24,664 nucleotides of DNA from NCBI GenBank assembly GCA_900539375.1, contig UQBY01000033.1, positions 1 to 24,664 on the forward strand, in the 5' to 3' direction. The position numbers and the translations under genes were made by a program. This document shows, in pieces, positions 8,255-16,762 of the stretch; positions within the stretch are counted from its first letter, which is position 1, and each line of letters opens with the position of its first letter. The notes beneath the pieces are model-generated. The model worked only from the letters and a program-made list of their open reading frames with translations. It had not been told where the DNA came from and did no database searches. The stretch comes from an uncultured Clostridium sp. Its GTDB lineage: Bacteria; Bacillota; Clostridia; Clostridiales; Clostridiaceae.

Positions 8255-10744
8255 ATGAAGTTATCATTAACACAAAAGGAAATAAAGCAAAATAATAGAA
8301 TTGAAGATATAGTAAAAGAAAAGGAAATAGATGAAGTTAATTTATTTATAAACTCTATAACTGGTGGCAACAATCATTTGTATAATTATTTAAAGGATAG
8401 TTTTAAAAGGGCTAGTAGTATAGATATAATAGTATCTTTTTTAATGGAATCTGGTGTTAAGATGATAATTAAGGATATTAAAGAGGTTATAGATAGAGGG
8501 GTAAAGGTTAGGATTTTAACAGGAAATTATCTTGAAATTACTCAGCCTTCTGCTCTTGCTATGATAAAAAAGGAATTTAAAGAAAAGGTGGATTTAAGGT
8601 TTTATAATGTACCTAAAAAGTCTTTTCATCCTAAGTCTTATATATTTCATGGAAAAGAGGATAGTGAAATTTACATAGGTTCTTCTAACATTTCTAAAGG
8701 AGCATTAACAGATTCTATAGAATGGAATTATAAATTGTTAAAGTCACAAAATCCTAATGATTTTATAAATTTTTATAATGCTTTTGAGGATTTATTTAAT
8801 AATCATTCAATAAAGATTACTGATGAGGTTTTAAGGGATTATTCAAAAAATTGGGTAAGACCAGGTATATATAAAGACCTTGAAAAGAATGGAGAAGAAA
8901 AGGTAGTTAAAATTTTTGAACCAAGAGGAGCTCAAATTGAAGCTCTTTATAGTTTAGAAAAGTCAAGAGAGGAAGGTTTTGATAAGGCAATAGTAGTTGC
9001 TGCAACGGGAATAGGTAAAACTTATTTAGCTGCTTTTGATTCTTTAAAGTATAAGAGAGTGTTATTTGTTGCTCATAGAGAGGAAATAATAAAGCAAGCA
9101 GCTCAAAGTTTTAAAAATGTTAGAAATAATGAAGAGGTGGGCTTTTTTTATAATAATGTAAAGGATATAAATAAAGACTTAATTTTTGCTCTTGTACAAA
9201 CCTTAGGGAAGGAAGCTTATTTAAAGGAAGAATATTTTCAAAGGGATTACTTTGATTATATTATAGTTGATGAATTTCATCATGCTGTATCTACAAATTA
9301 TAAAAGAATAATGGAATATTTTACACCTAAATTTTTACTTGGGCTTACAGCAACTCCTGAAAGATTAGATTCAAAAGATGTATTTGCCTTATGTGATTAT
9401 AATGAGGTTTATGAAGTAAGGCTTCAAGAGGCAATTAATAAAGGATGGCTTGTTCCATTTAGATATTATGGAATATATGATGAAACTGTAGATTATAAAA
9501 ATATAGATTATAAAAAAGGTAAATATGATAACAAAGAATTAGAAAAAGCTTTAATGCTAAATAAAAGGGCAGAATTAATTTTAAAGCATTATGAAAAATA
9601 TAAATCAAAAAGGGCCTTTGGATTTTGTACTTCAAGAGCCCATGCAGAATATATGGCAAAATACTTTAATGAAAACAAAATAAAATCAGTAGCAGTATAT
9701 AGTGGGGAAAAAGGAGAGTTTTCAGAAGAGAGAGATGAAGCAATAAGAAAACTTGTAAAAGGAGAAATAAATGTAATATTTTCTGTAGATATGTTTAATG
9801 AAGGATTAGATGTACCTTCTATAGATTTAGTAATGTTTTTAAGACCAACAGAATCACCAACAATATTTCTTCAACAACTAGGAAGAGGTTTAAGAAAAGC
9901 ACCTAATAAAGAATATCTAACTGTACTAGATTTTATAGGAAATTATAAAAGAGCAGATATGTTGCCATTTTTATTAAGTGGAAAAGAATATACACCTTCA
10001 AAGTCAAAAAAAGGAGAAATAAAAGAATTTAAGTATCCAGAGGATTGTGTAGTAGATTTTGACTTTAAGGTAATGGATATATTTAAAAAATTAGCAGAAA
10101 AGGAAATAAAAATAGAAACTAAAGTGAAAGAAGAATATACAAGAATAAAAGAAATGCTAGGACACAGACCAACAAGAGTAGATTTCTTAACATATATAGA
10201 AGAAAGCCTATATAAAGAATTAAAAGGAAGCAAAAGAAAATACAATCCTTTAAATAATTACTTACAATTTTTAAAAGACAACAATGAATTAACAGAAGAA
10301 GAAGAAAAACTATACAACTCAAGAGGAAGAGAATTTATAAACATGATAGAAACAACAGCAATGACAAAAACATATAAAATGCCTCTACTTTTAACATTCT
10401 ATAATGAAGGAAATATAAAAATGGAAATAACAGAAGAGGACATATACAAAAGCTTTTATAGCTTCTATCACAAAGGTTCAAACAAAGTAGACATGCTAAA
10501 AGACAAAAGCACAAGAAACTTTGAAAACTGGGAAAAGAAAGACTACATAAAACTAGCAAAAAACAACCCAATAAAATTCATGCTAAAAACACATGGAGAC
10601 TTTTTTAAAGAAAAAGAAGAAAATATTATAGCACTTCAAGAAGAACTAAAAGAAATTATAAAAAACAAAAGCTTTAAAGAACAAATCAAAGATGCTGTTG
10701 AATATAGAGCTAAAGATTACTATAAAAATAGAAATATTAAATGA
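8255..10744 (+). CDS. SF2 (DEAD/DEAH) helicase with N-terminal PLD-like nuclease domain
   Basis: This 829-residue protein begins with a PLD-family nuclease-like domain (about 40-180): FHPKSYIF with H125 and K127, then IYIGSSNISKGAL, a single HxK...GSSN motif, so it would need to dimerise to form an active site. The SF2 helicase core follows: ATGIGKT (K255), DEFHH (D339-E340), LLGLTATPER, and QLGRGLRK (Q541-R547). The roughly 240-residue C-terminus is helical and charged and includes MLGHRPTRVDF. Such proteins combine DNA translocation with cleavage and are frequent in restriction and defence loci. The start has GGGAG at 8241-8245. The first half uses T-ending codons and the last third uses C- and A-ending codons heavily. 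No methylase is nearby. An unclassified restriction-like or anti-phage nuclease is likely, but the substrate is unknown. Confidence 0.85.
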   Translation: MKLSLTQKEIKQNNRIEDIVKEKEIDEVNLFINSITGGNNHLYNYLKDSFKRASSIDIIVSFLMESGVKMIIKDIKEVIDRGVKVRILTGNYLEITQPSALAMIKKEFKEKVDLRFYNVPKKSFHPKSYIFHGKEDSEIYIGSSNISKGALTDSIEWNYKLLKSQNPNDFINFYNAFEDLFNNHSIKITDEVLRDYSKNWVRPGIYKDLEKNGEEKVVKIFEPRGAQIEALYSLEKSREEGFDKAIVVAATGIGKTYLAAFDSLKYKRVLFVAHREEIIKQAAQSFKNVRNNEEVGFFYNNVKDINKDLIFALVQTLGKEAYLKEEYFQRDYFDYIIVDEFHHAVSTNYKRIMEYFTPKFLLGLTATPERLDSKDVFALCDYNEVYEVRLQEAINKGWLVPFRYYGIYDETVDYKNIDYKKGKYDNKELEKALMLNKRAELILKHYEKYKSKRAFGFCTSRAHAEYMAKYFNENKIKSVAVYSGEKGEFSEERDEAIRKLVKGEINVIFSVDMFNEGLDVPSIDLVMFLRPTESPTIFLQQLGRGLRKAPNKEYLTVLDFIGNYKRADMLPFLLSGKEYTPSKSKKGEIKEFKYPEDCVVDFDFKVMDIFKKLAEKEIKIETKVKEEYTRIKEMLGHRPTRVDFLTYIEESLYKELKGSKRKYNPLNNYLQFLKDNNELTEEEEKLYNSRGREFINMIETTAMTKTYKMPLLLTFYNEGNIKMEITEEDIYKSFYSFYHKGSNKVDMLKDKSTRNFENWEKKDYIKLAKNNPIKFMLKTHGDFFKEKEENIIALQEELKEIIKNKSFKEQIKDAVEYRAKDYYKNRNIK

Positions 10745-11075
10745 TTTTAGCAAATAGGAAGTTATAAAAATACAATAAGTAACTTTCTAAAAAATAGAAG
10801 GAGATGATATAAATGAAAGCTATCAATTTAATTTCTTTGAGAAATGTATGAAAATATTAAACAATGATCATATATTTGTTGGTAATACAAAAAAAGTTCT
10901 AAAGATATTAAAATAAAAGAAGTTGATTTAATATAAAAATATTTTATAAAAATTTTTATTTTAGTGTCCATTCAAAATTAAGGAGATTATAGAAAAGATT
11001 ACTGATAATAGTTATATTATAGAGTATTTATATATAGTTATTGGTAAACATATATTAACTAGCTTATTATTTATT
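10745..11075. other. intergenic scar with gene remnants before Gabija
   Basis: A strong ribosome binding site (aggagatgat, about 10799-10808) precedes an ATG at 10814 that is read for only 12 codons. In a neighbouring frame SYQFNFFEKCMKILNNDHIF can be read before a stop, so this is probably a frameshifted remnant. A weak hairpin (ggaagttat with gtaactttc, 10757-10787) lies just after the helicase gene. The 11-base repeat tttagtgtcca sits at 10960-10970. No complete gene is seen. Confidence 0.4.
10960..10970. repeat. left copy of an 11-base direct repeat flanking Gabija
   Basis: tttagtgtcca here recurs exactly at 14302-14312. Beyond it the copies read attcaaaatt and gcaaaatt, so similarity continues a few bases with a small gap. 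The repeats bracket gajA and gajB. They may be an insertion scar or degraded element ends. Confidence 0.4.
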
Positions 11076-11088
11076 GGAGGAATAGGAT

Positions 11089-12843
11089 TTGAAAATATCA
11101 AGAATTATTATAAAAAATTACAGAAATCTTAAATCTATTGATGTTAATCTAAATGATACAGTTGCTCTGATAGGAGAAAATAATAGTGGAAAAAGCAATT
11201 TTTTACGTGCAGCAACACTGCCATTTTTGACAGATGAAATTGGATTTTCTGGAAAGAACTTATCGTGGATAGATATTAATAATGATGCAAAAAAAGAATA
11301 TTATAAATTCATTATTGACAAACAGGAAGAAATTAAAAGTGGTTCCTTGTCATTAGAAGAATTTATCAAAAATATGCCAATAGTGACAGTAGAAGTGCAT
11401 CTTGTACCAAATAAAACAGAAACTTTTTTTGTAAAAGATTTGAGCTTTACTATTGAAGAAGATAAGATGATATATGGCTTACGATATGAATATAAACCAT
11501 CAAAAGTAGAAGAAATCTATAATATTGTAAAAAATGTAGTAAATAATAATAAATTAGATGATTTAACAATTAATTCAGTGAAGATGAATCTTCTTCCATT
11601 AGAAAATTATACTTATTCTATTTGTGTACCAAATAAAGGTCCTATATCATATGATGTATTGAAATTTTATAAATATACTTCCCTTCCAGCTGAAAGGGAT
11701 GAATTTTCGAGAACAGGAGAGCGTTTGGGTTCAAAATCTCTTGTTAAGTTACTACAAAAGGGATTATCAAATGATGATAAGCTAAAAGTTGAGCAAGAAT
11801 ATACTAGATTTTTTGAGGAATTGAAAACAGTTAGTAATATGGAAGATATTATTAATTGGCAAGAAGAATCTGAGTTAAAAGATGCAAGAGAATTTTTTTC
11901 ACATATAAGTATTCTTCCTAATATGCCACCAATGCAATCAATATTAAATAGTATTAGACTTGGATATTCTGATACTGAACTTTCATTACAAGGACTTGGC
12001 TATAGAAATTTAATACTCTTATTTGTACTTGTTAACTCATTATATACTAAGAAAGAAGATATAGTCTTAAATATTCTTACTATAGAAGAGCCAGAAGCAC
12101 ATCTATGTATAAATAATATAAGATTAATGGTTAGTTTTTTAAAAGCACTTACTTCAAAAAATGAATCAACACAATTATTTTATTCAACTCATAGTACAGA
12201 ATTTATTAACAAGATGGATTTAAAAAATGTTATTGTTATGCATGATGGACAAGCTTTTTCATTTAAGGATGAACTTACTGATGAAAATATAGATTATTTA
12301 ACAAAAAATCCTAATTTAGATTTATTTAAATTGTTTTTTTCTAAGAAGTGTATTTTATTTGAGGGTATTTCAGAAGAAATGTTGATACGTTCATATATTG
12401 ATTCACAGAAACAATTAAGTGATATAGAATTACTTTCTTTCCATAAAGGGTTTACTAAAATAATAGAAATATGGAAGAAGGTAAATAAAGGAACAAAGAA
12501 TAAACTTGGAGTAATAAGAGACTATGATAATGAACCCATAGCAAAAAATAAGCATGATATTTATGATGATGGTGTAAGTATATGCATTAGAACAACAACA
12601 GAATATACACTTGAACCTGAATTTATAAAAACGGGAAATAACTACAATATTATTCGAGATAAATATGGAGATAAATTTGGGTGGAAAGATTATGATAAAA
12701 ATAAAATGGAAGAAGCATGGAAAGATGCAAAAGCAGTTAATATGCTTATAATTTGTAGAGATATTTTAAATGGAGAATTACCAGATTTACAGATGCCGGA
12801 GCATATTCAAAAGGTATTGGATTTTTTGAATAAAGAAGAATAG
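11089..12843 (+). CDS. gajA: Gabija protein GajA, OLD-family ATPase/TOPRIM nuclease
   Basis: This 584-residue protein is the size of known GajA. It opens with an ABC/SMC-type ATPase half: FRN-like NYRNLKSI, Walker A GENNSGKSN (K35), a signature-like LSLQGLGYRN, and Walker B LTIEEPEAHL (E333-E334). A C-terminal TOPRIM nuclease domain follows, with ILFEGISEE (E425) and the metal-binding pair in IRDYDNEP (D478, D480). GajA is known to nick DNA and is held off by normal nucleotide levels; it acts in a complex with GajB in the cytoplasm. The start is TTG at 11089 with GGAGG at 11076-11080. gajB begins 14 bases after the stop. About 5 of 17 arginines are CGN, unlike the helicase and Wadjet genes nearby, which suggests recent transfer. 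An isolated OLD nuclease is excluded by the adjacent helicase. Confidence 0.93.
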   Translation: MKISRIIIKNYRNLKSIDVNLNDTVALIGENNSGKSNFLRAATLPFLTDEIGFSGKNLSWIDINNDAKKEYYKFIIDKQEEIKSGSLSLEEFIKNMPIVTVEVHLVPNKTETFFVKDLSFTIEEDKMIYGLRYEYKPSKVEEIYNIVKNVVNNNKLDDLTINSVKMNLLPLENYTYSICVPNKGPISYDVLKFYKYTSLPAERDEFSRTGERLGSKSLVKLLQKGLSNDDKLKVEQEYTRFFEELKTVSNMEDIINWQEESELKDAREFFSHISILPNMPPMQSILNSIRLGYSDTELSLQGLGYRNLILLFVLVNSLYTKKEDIVLNILTIEEPEAHLCINNIRLMVSFLKALTSKNESTQLFYSTHSTEFINKMDLKNVIVMHDGQAFSFKDELTDENIDYLTKNPNLDLFKLFFSKKCILFEGISEEMLIRSYIDSQKQLSDIELLSFHKGFTKIIEIWKKVNKGTKNKLGVIRDYDNEPIAKNKHDIYDDGVSICIRTTTEYTLEPEFIKTGNNYNIIRDKYGDKFGWKDYDKNKMEEAWKDAKAVNMLIICRDILNGELPDLQMPEHIQKVLDFLNKEE

Positions 12844-12857
12844 AATGAGGTGATTTT

Positions 12858-14216
12858 TTGGAAATATACATAGCTGGAGCAGGTGCTGGAAAAACTACTA
12901 CTATGGCAAATAATATAATAAAATTAAGAGAAGAAATAGAAGAATATAAGATTATCTTTTGTATAACCTTTACCAATAATGCTACTTCTTGTATAAAATC
13001 AAAATTGATTAATTATTATGGAGTAATTCCAAAGAACATTTTGGTTAGTACAATTCATTCTTTTTTATATCAACAATTTATAAGACCATATTATTTCCTT
13101 TTATATGAGAAACAATATGAACAAATTTCTACTGTAGACTTACCATCAGTACCTATGCATAAAAATAAAAAAATTAAAAGCCTTGATGATAGAAATATTC
13201 TACATCAAACAGTTATTCCAGAGAGAGCGAAGTGGATAATTTATCAAAAATCTAGGGATACAAAATCTATTAAAGATAAGCGTAAAATTATTAATAAAAT
13301 ATTTGCTGATTATTGTGGTGCTATATGTATAGATGAAGCACAGGATATTGATTCAGATATGCGAATTATTATTGAAAAATTTTGTGAAATGGGAATTTAC
13401 GTTTTATTAATGGGAGATCCAAAACAAGATTTGAAGGGACATAAGAGTTTAAGAACACTTGTAGAAAAATACAAAGATACTGTTAAATATATTAATGTAT
13501 GTCATCGTTGTCCAAAGGAACACTTAAATCTATCAAACTTTCTTGTTAATTCTCAAGAAAAGCAACAATCAGATAAAGTAAATGGTATTATTACTTTACA
13601 GTTTGAAACAGAAAAATCATGTATTGAAGTAATGAAACAAGGTTCATTTGATTTAGCTTATATTTCAAAAAAACAAGGAAAATTTGATACACATCAAGCA
13701 AAAAGGAAAGATGGAGTATTAAATTTAGCAGAAGAGATAGAAGCAATAATACAAGTTTATCATAAATCAGTAAGCAAAGTTATATTAAAACGATTTTCAT
13801 ATTATTATGCAGAAAAATTAATTGAAAATTATAATAATACTAATGATAAAAAAAAAGCTTTATTAGAAACATTTAAAAAATATGAAAAATTTAAGCGAGA
13901 GGAATATATTATTTTAATGAATTCAATACCGGAACCAGAACATAGTTCTATAGTTACTAATGAGAAAGTTATTGTAAGTTCTATAGATAGTATTAAAGGA
14001 CAAGAAGGAGAAAACTGTTTATTTGTATTAACAACAGATTTGGCTGCTTATTTATTTGGTAATAAAAAAGATGAAAATGTTACTAAGAGTCGATTATATG
14101 TTGCTTTAACTCGCTCTTTAGATAAATTAACAATATTTATAACAGAAGAGGTTGAAAAAAAATATACAAGAAATACTATTCTTGATTTTTTTAAGACTTA
14201 TTTGAGGGTACTATAA
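12858..14216 (+). CDS. gajB: Gabija protein GajB, UvrD-like helicase
   Basis: The 452-residue product has SF1 helicase motifs in order: Walker A GAGAGKTTT (K12), motif II IDEAQD (D159-E160), motif III LLMGDPKQD, CHRCP, SIKGQEGENC, and motif VI SRLYVALTRS (R412, R419). It is close in length to known GajB proteins. GajB is known to sense DNA ends produced during phage replication and to drive nucleotide depletion that frees GajA. The start is TTG at 12858 with AGGTGAT at 12848-12854, 14 bases after gajA, so the two are co-transcribed. Seven of about 16 arginines are CGN, the highest share in the window. No similar helicase pair lies elsewhere in the window, so assignment is firm from motifs plus context. 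Confidence 0.92.
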   Translation: MEIYIAGAGAGKTTTMANNIIKLREEIEEYKIIFCITFTNNATSCIKSKLINYYGVIPKNILVSTIHSFLYQQFIRPYYFLLYEKQYEQISTVDLPSVPMHKNKKIKSLDDRNILHQTVIPERAKWIIYQKSRDTKSIKDKRKIINKIFADYCGAICIDEAQDIDSDMRIIIEKFCEMGIYVLLMGDPKQDLKGHKSLRTLVEKYKDTVKYINVCHRCPKEHLNLSNFLVNSQEKQQSDKVNGIITLQFETEKSCIEVMKQGSFDLAYISKKQGKFDTHQAKRKDGVLNLAEEIEAIIQVYHKSVSKVILKRFSYYYAEKLIENYNNTNDKKKALLETFKKYEKFKREEYIILMNSIPEPEHSSIVTNEKVIVSSIDSIKGQEGENCLFVLTTDLAAYLFGNKKDENVTKSRLYVALTRSLDKLTIFITEEVEKKYTRNTILDFFKTYLRVL

Positions 14217-14248
14217 AATATGTAAAAAAAGAGTATGAGTGGATATCA

Positions 14249-14295
14249 AACAAGTGTAAATCAACTTTAGCAAGAAAGTGATATTTACACTTGTT
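14249..14295. repeat. 13-base inverted repeat after Gabija
   Basis: aacaagtgtaaat (14249-14261) is the exact reverse complement of atttacacttgtt (14283-14295). The loop contains a nested acttt/aaagt pair. No T-run follows the right arm. It may form a long RNA hairpin ending the Gabija transcript, or be part of a mobile element end, since it lies just inside the right direct repeat. Confidence 0.55.
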
Positions 14296-14301
14296 AGTAT
14301 A

Positions 14302-14312
14302 TTTAGTGTCCA
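14302..14312. repeat. right copy of the 11-base direct repeat flanking Gabija
   Basis: tttagtgtcca matches the left copy at 10960-10970. It lies 85 bases after the gajB stop and just beyond the 13-base inverted repeat. Confidence 0.4.
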
Positions 14313-14466
14313 GCAAAATTCCAGTTGGCAATCTATTGTTAAATATAAAAGTATTATTTTGAGCTGTTTAAAAGTATCATAATAAGTTATAATTAATAAT
14401 TAGTTTATTTATAATTAAAATATTATATATATTAGCTAATGTAAATTAGCACTAGAACATATAAAT
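14313..14466. other. AT-rich spacer with short repeats
   Basis: No gene is seen. The spacer contains ttataattaa twice (14387-14396 and 14409-14418) and a small inverted repeat gctaat/attagc around 14433-14450. AT-rich DNA beside a replication-initiator-like gene could be origin DNA, but no iterons are evident. Confidence 0.3.
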
Positions 14467-14502
14467 AAAAATAGATTAGGCAAAAAAGCTTAATCTATTT
14501 TT
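14467..14502 (-). terminator. terminator of the ribbon-helix-helix gene
   Basis: aaaaatagattaggc (14467-14481) pairs with gcttaatctattttt (14488-14502) through 15 positions with one G-U pair and a six-base loop. The stem overlaps the stop codon of the - strand gene. U-rich ends lie on both sides, so it may work in both directions. Confidence 0.7.
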
Positions 14503-14674
14503 TTAGGTATTTTTCTTTTATTAATAAAGCAATTTCATTAGAAACAGTTCTCATGTTTTCATTAGCAACTTTTTGGATAGTTTCAATTACCTCATTTTCT
14601 AAAGTAATAACAACTCTTTTTTTACCCTCTGGTATTCTTGCTGTATTACCTTTTTTATTGTTTTTTTCAGTCAT
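14495..14674 (-). CDS. small ribbon-helix-helix DNA-binding protein
   Basis: The 59-residue protein has a basic N-terminus, then KRVVITLENEVIETI (a beta strand followed by helix A) and MRTVSNEIALLIKEKYLKK (helix B), the layout of Arc/CopG-type ribbon-helix-helix repressors, which bind DNA as dimers. The start is the ATG at 14674, because CCTCC at 14683-14687 gives GGAGG at the right distance on the - strand; a TTG five codons earlier overlaps that site. It is divergent from the HTH replication-like gene and probably represses one or both promoters between them. Copy-control and partition or toxin-antitoxin roles are both common for such proteins; no toxin partner is visible. Confidence 0.75.
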   Translation of the reverse strand: MTEKNNKKGNTARIPEGKKRVVITLENEVIETIQKVANENMRTVSNEIALLIKEKYLKK

Positions 14675-14720
14675 AAAAGTTTCCTCCAATTATGTTGTTT
14701 ACAATATTTTTGTTTTGATA

Positions 14721-14749
14721 ATTATAACATAGATTTATTTAGTATACAA
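14721..14749 (-). promoter_or_regulatory. promoter of the ribbon-helix-helix gene
   Basis: On the - strand TTGTAT (14749-14744) and a perfect TATAAT (14726-14721) are separated by 17 bases. It lies 47 bases upstream of the ATG. Confidence 0.65.
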
Positions 14750-14767
14750 AAGAGTGATAAATTGATG

Positions 14768-14796
14768 TTGCATTAAATATAAATCAATGTTACAAT
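14768..14796 (+). promoter_or_regulatory. promoter of the HTH replication-like gene
   Basis: TTGCAT (14768-14773) and TACAAT (14791-14796) are separated by 17 bases. The promoter sits between attgat and atcaat, a short inverted repeat that could serve as an operator. Confidence 0.6.
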
Positions 14797-14832
14797 AGCT
14801 CCATAAATTAAACTAATGAAGAGGACAGCATA

Positions 14833-15579
14833 ATGAAGTTTTTAAAATTATCACATGATTTAATTATAGATACAAATATTACATCTAATGAATTTAGGAT
14901 TTATACTTATCTATTATCTCTATACAATGAAAATAAAAAATGTTCTTATCCTTCTATAGAAACTATTTCGAATAGACTTAATATTTCAGTTGCTACAGTA
15001 AAGAGAAGTATTAAAAAATTAGTTCAGTTAGGTTATATGATTATAGAAAAAAAGAAAAGTGTTGTAGGTAATTATAATACTTATAAAGAATTAAAGCACC
15101 TTATAAAAAATGCTACTAATACAGCTAAGAAAGTATTTAAAAATATAGTTAATGAAAGAAATTTAGTTAAAGTGTCAGATTGTAAAGAAAGTAATGTTCA
15201 ATTAGAAATTGAAGAATTAAATTCATATTCAAAAGAGCATAAAGGAAAGATATCTTTAGTTTTAAAAAATGTAAAAAATTTAAATAAAAAACAAATGTTT
15301 TTAATTGGTGATATGGATTTAGAAACTCTAAAAAAAGCTATTTTTAGATTTAAAAAATCAACTAAAACCCATACATTTGCTTTTTTAGTGGAATGTTATT
15401 ATACAGAATGTAGTATTAATGGACTAGAACCAAGTATGGATTTACAAAGATATACAGGCAATAAGTTTATAGAAATATCAAATGAAATAAAAGAAAGAGA
15501 AGAAGTAAAACAAACTATGATTGAAGATGGAATATTTAATGAAAAATTATGGAATAAAAATATAGCACTAGGATTATAA
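14833..15579 (+). CDS. HTH protein resembling plasmid or phage replication initiators
   Basis: The 248-residue protein starts FLKLSHDLIIDTNITSNEFRIY, the typical opening of HTH_36/replication-initiator proteins, followed by a winged helix at about 37-75: SYPSIETISNRLNISVATVK and SIKKLVQLGYMIIEKKK. The rest (about 90-248) is lysine-rich and mostly helical with no motif I recognise. Related proteins initiate or assist replication of plasmids and integrated elements by binding origin DNA. The ATG has gaagagg at about 14819-14825. It is divergent from the ribbon-helix-helix gene, with promoters between. No partition, relaxase or integrase gene accompanies it, so it is probably a leftover of an integrated plasmid or element rather than a working replicon. 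A plain transcription regulator is the alternative. Confidence 0.7.
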   Translation: MKFLKLSHDLIIDTNITSNEFRIYTYLLSLYNENKKCSYPSIETISNRLNISVATVKRSIKKLVQLGYMIIEKKKSVVGNYNTYKELKHLIKNATNTAKKVFKNIVNERNLVKVSDCKESNVQLEIEELNSYSKEHKGKISLVLKNVKNLNKKQMFLIGDMDLETLKKAIFRFKKSTKTHTFAFLVECYYTECSINGLEPSMDLQRYTGNKFIEISNEIKEREEVKQTMIEDGIFNEKLWNKNIALGL

Positions 15580-15649
15580 GAAAAGTAATTAGCAGGCAAG
15601 TGATGTTTCCACTTTAAGGGTTAAAAAAATTACCAATGTGAAAGATATA

Positions 15650-15746
15650 GCTTTTTGTTTTGAAAGGATTATTTTCAGAAAATTATAATAAATTTATTTT
15701 ACATAAAAGAAATAATAATATATAATTGAAGTGAAAAAATAAATAG
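15650..15746 (+). repeat. left copy of a 97-bp direct repeat (Rpn promoter/leader)
   Basis: This stretch recurs at 24566-24663 in the same orientation with only one inserted A and two T/C differences. It covers the promoter and leader of the Rpn gene up to its ribosome binding site. Weaker similarity extends upstream, where the left copy appears to have lost about 20 bases that form half of a terminator stem in the right copy. Confidence 0.9.
15660..15689 (+). promoter_or_regulatory. promoter of the Rpn-family gene
   Basis: TTGAAA (15660-15665) and TATAAT (15684-15689) are separated by 18 bases inside the repeat. An aggag site at 15745-15749 leads to the ATG at 15758. Confidence 0.6.
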
Positions 15747-15757
15747 GAGAATGTAAT

Positions 15758-16737
15758 ATGTCTAAAAACAACAACGAAATAAAGCATGAAGACCTAATAA
15801 TGAAAAAAGCAATGGATGTATTTGCAGAAGAAGGACTAAAGTTTTTTGGAATAAATCAAAAAGTTAAAGACTCAAGTTCAACAGAAATAGTAGTACTTGA
15901 AGCATTAAACCTTCATATGGATTTATAATAAGGAAACTCACTCAGCAAGCTGAGGAGTACAAGACATTTAGCCAAATCATAGATTTGGAATGTCATAGCA
16001 TGGAAGATGATAGTTACATACACTTTGAATTTCAAACAACTAATAAAGGAAAGTTAGATTTAAGAAGATTTAGAGTTTATGAATCTGTATTAAGTTTACA
16101 AAAAGATAAGGATGTAACAACCTATGTAGTTTATAGTGGAAATATAAAAAGTGCAAAAGATACTTTAGAAACAGGTATAAACAAATATAAGGTTAAAAGT
16201 ATATTTATGTCTGATAAAAATGGAGATTTAATAGTTGAAGAACTAGAAAACAAAGTAAAAAATAAAGAAAATATAACAAAACAAGAACTTGTTGCATTAA
16301 CATTTACTCCAATAATGGGAGGAAAACTTACAAAAGCAGAAAAAATAATAAAATCAATAAGAATAGTAAAATCATCAGATAATGAATATAAATACGATAT
16401 AGAATCAATGTTATACGCATTCGCAGATAAATTTCTAAAAGGCAAAGACTTACAAAAAGTGAAGGAGGAGATAAGTATGACTGAATTAGGACGTATGTTA
16501 ATAGAAGATGGAAGAACAGAAGGCAGGATAGAGGGCAGAATAGAGGGCAGAACAGAAGGTAGAACAGAGGGAAAAAGAGAAACATTAATAAAATTATTAA
16601 TAAAGAAATTTGGTTTTTTATCAGAAGAATATAAAAATAAAATAGGTAAATTACCAAATGAAACTATTGATATTATATTGATGGAAATATTTGATATAAA
16701 ATCAATAAATGAATTAGATAAATATTTTAGTAAATAA
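15758..16737 (+). pseudogene. frameshifted Rpn-family recombination-promoting nuclease
   Basis: The gene starts at ATG 15758 and reads EIKHEDLIMKKAMDVFAEEG and LKFFGINQKV, then meets a TAA at 15926. The next frame is open across this point, reading IIRKLTQQAEEYKTFSQIID and then SMEDDSYIHFEFQTTNKGKL up to 16737. One base change near 15905-15925 therefore split a gene of about 325 codons. The FEFQT region holds the E-x-Q of the PD-(D/E)XK nuclease fold known for Rpn/YhgA-like proteins. The C-terminus has five GR(T/I)EG units before LIKLLIKKFGFL, as usual for the family. Rpn proteins cut DNA and promote recombination; some act in phage defence. The C-terminal part could still be made from TTG 15985, but it lacks the N-terminal strand. 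A sequencing error is possible. A second leader copy at the right edge suggests a paralogue. Confidence 0.8.
16510..16569 (+). repeat. five 12-base tandem repeats in the Rpn gene
   Basis: Five consecutive 12-base units of the type ggcagaacagaa encode G-R-(T/I)-E. Such in-frame repeats are common in Rpn proteins and vary in number between copies. Confidence 0.85.
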
Positions 16738-16762
16738 AAATAATAATAAAATAAGTTTAAGT

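Noticed and set aside
9943..10571. Antisense open frames opposite the helicase gene
   Set aside because: They are hydrophobic, low-complexity shadows of A-rich codons on the other strand, with no domains or binding sites. The same holds for the other long antisense frames in the window.
15920..15990. Small hairpin-rich insertion or translational bypass element inside the Rpn gene
   Set aside because: Two short palindromes and a repeated gattt suggested an insertion, but the alternate frame reads through the whole stretch as plausible Rpn sequence, so one frameshift explains it.
16510..16569. Tandem repeats as a CRISPR-like array
   Set aside because: The units are 12 bases, contiguous, without spacers, and in frame as the GR(T/I)EG repeat of Rpn proteins.
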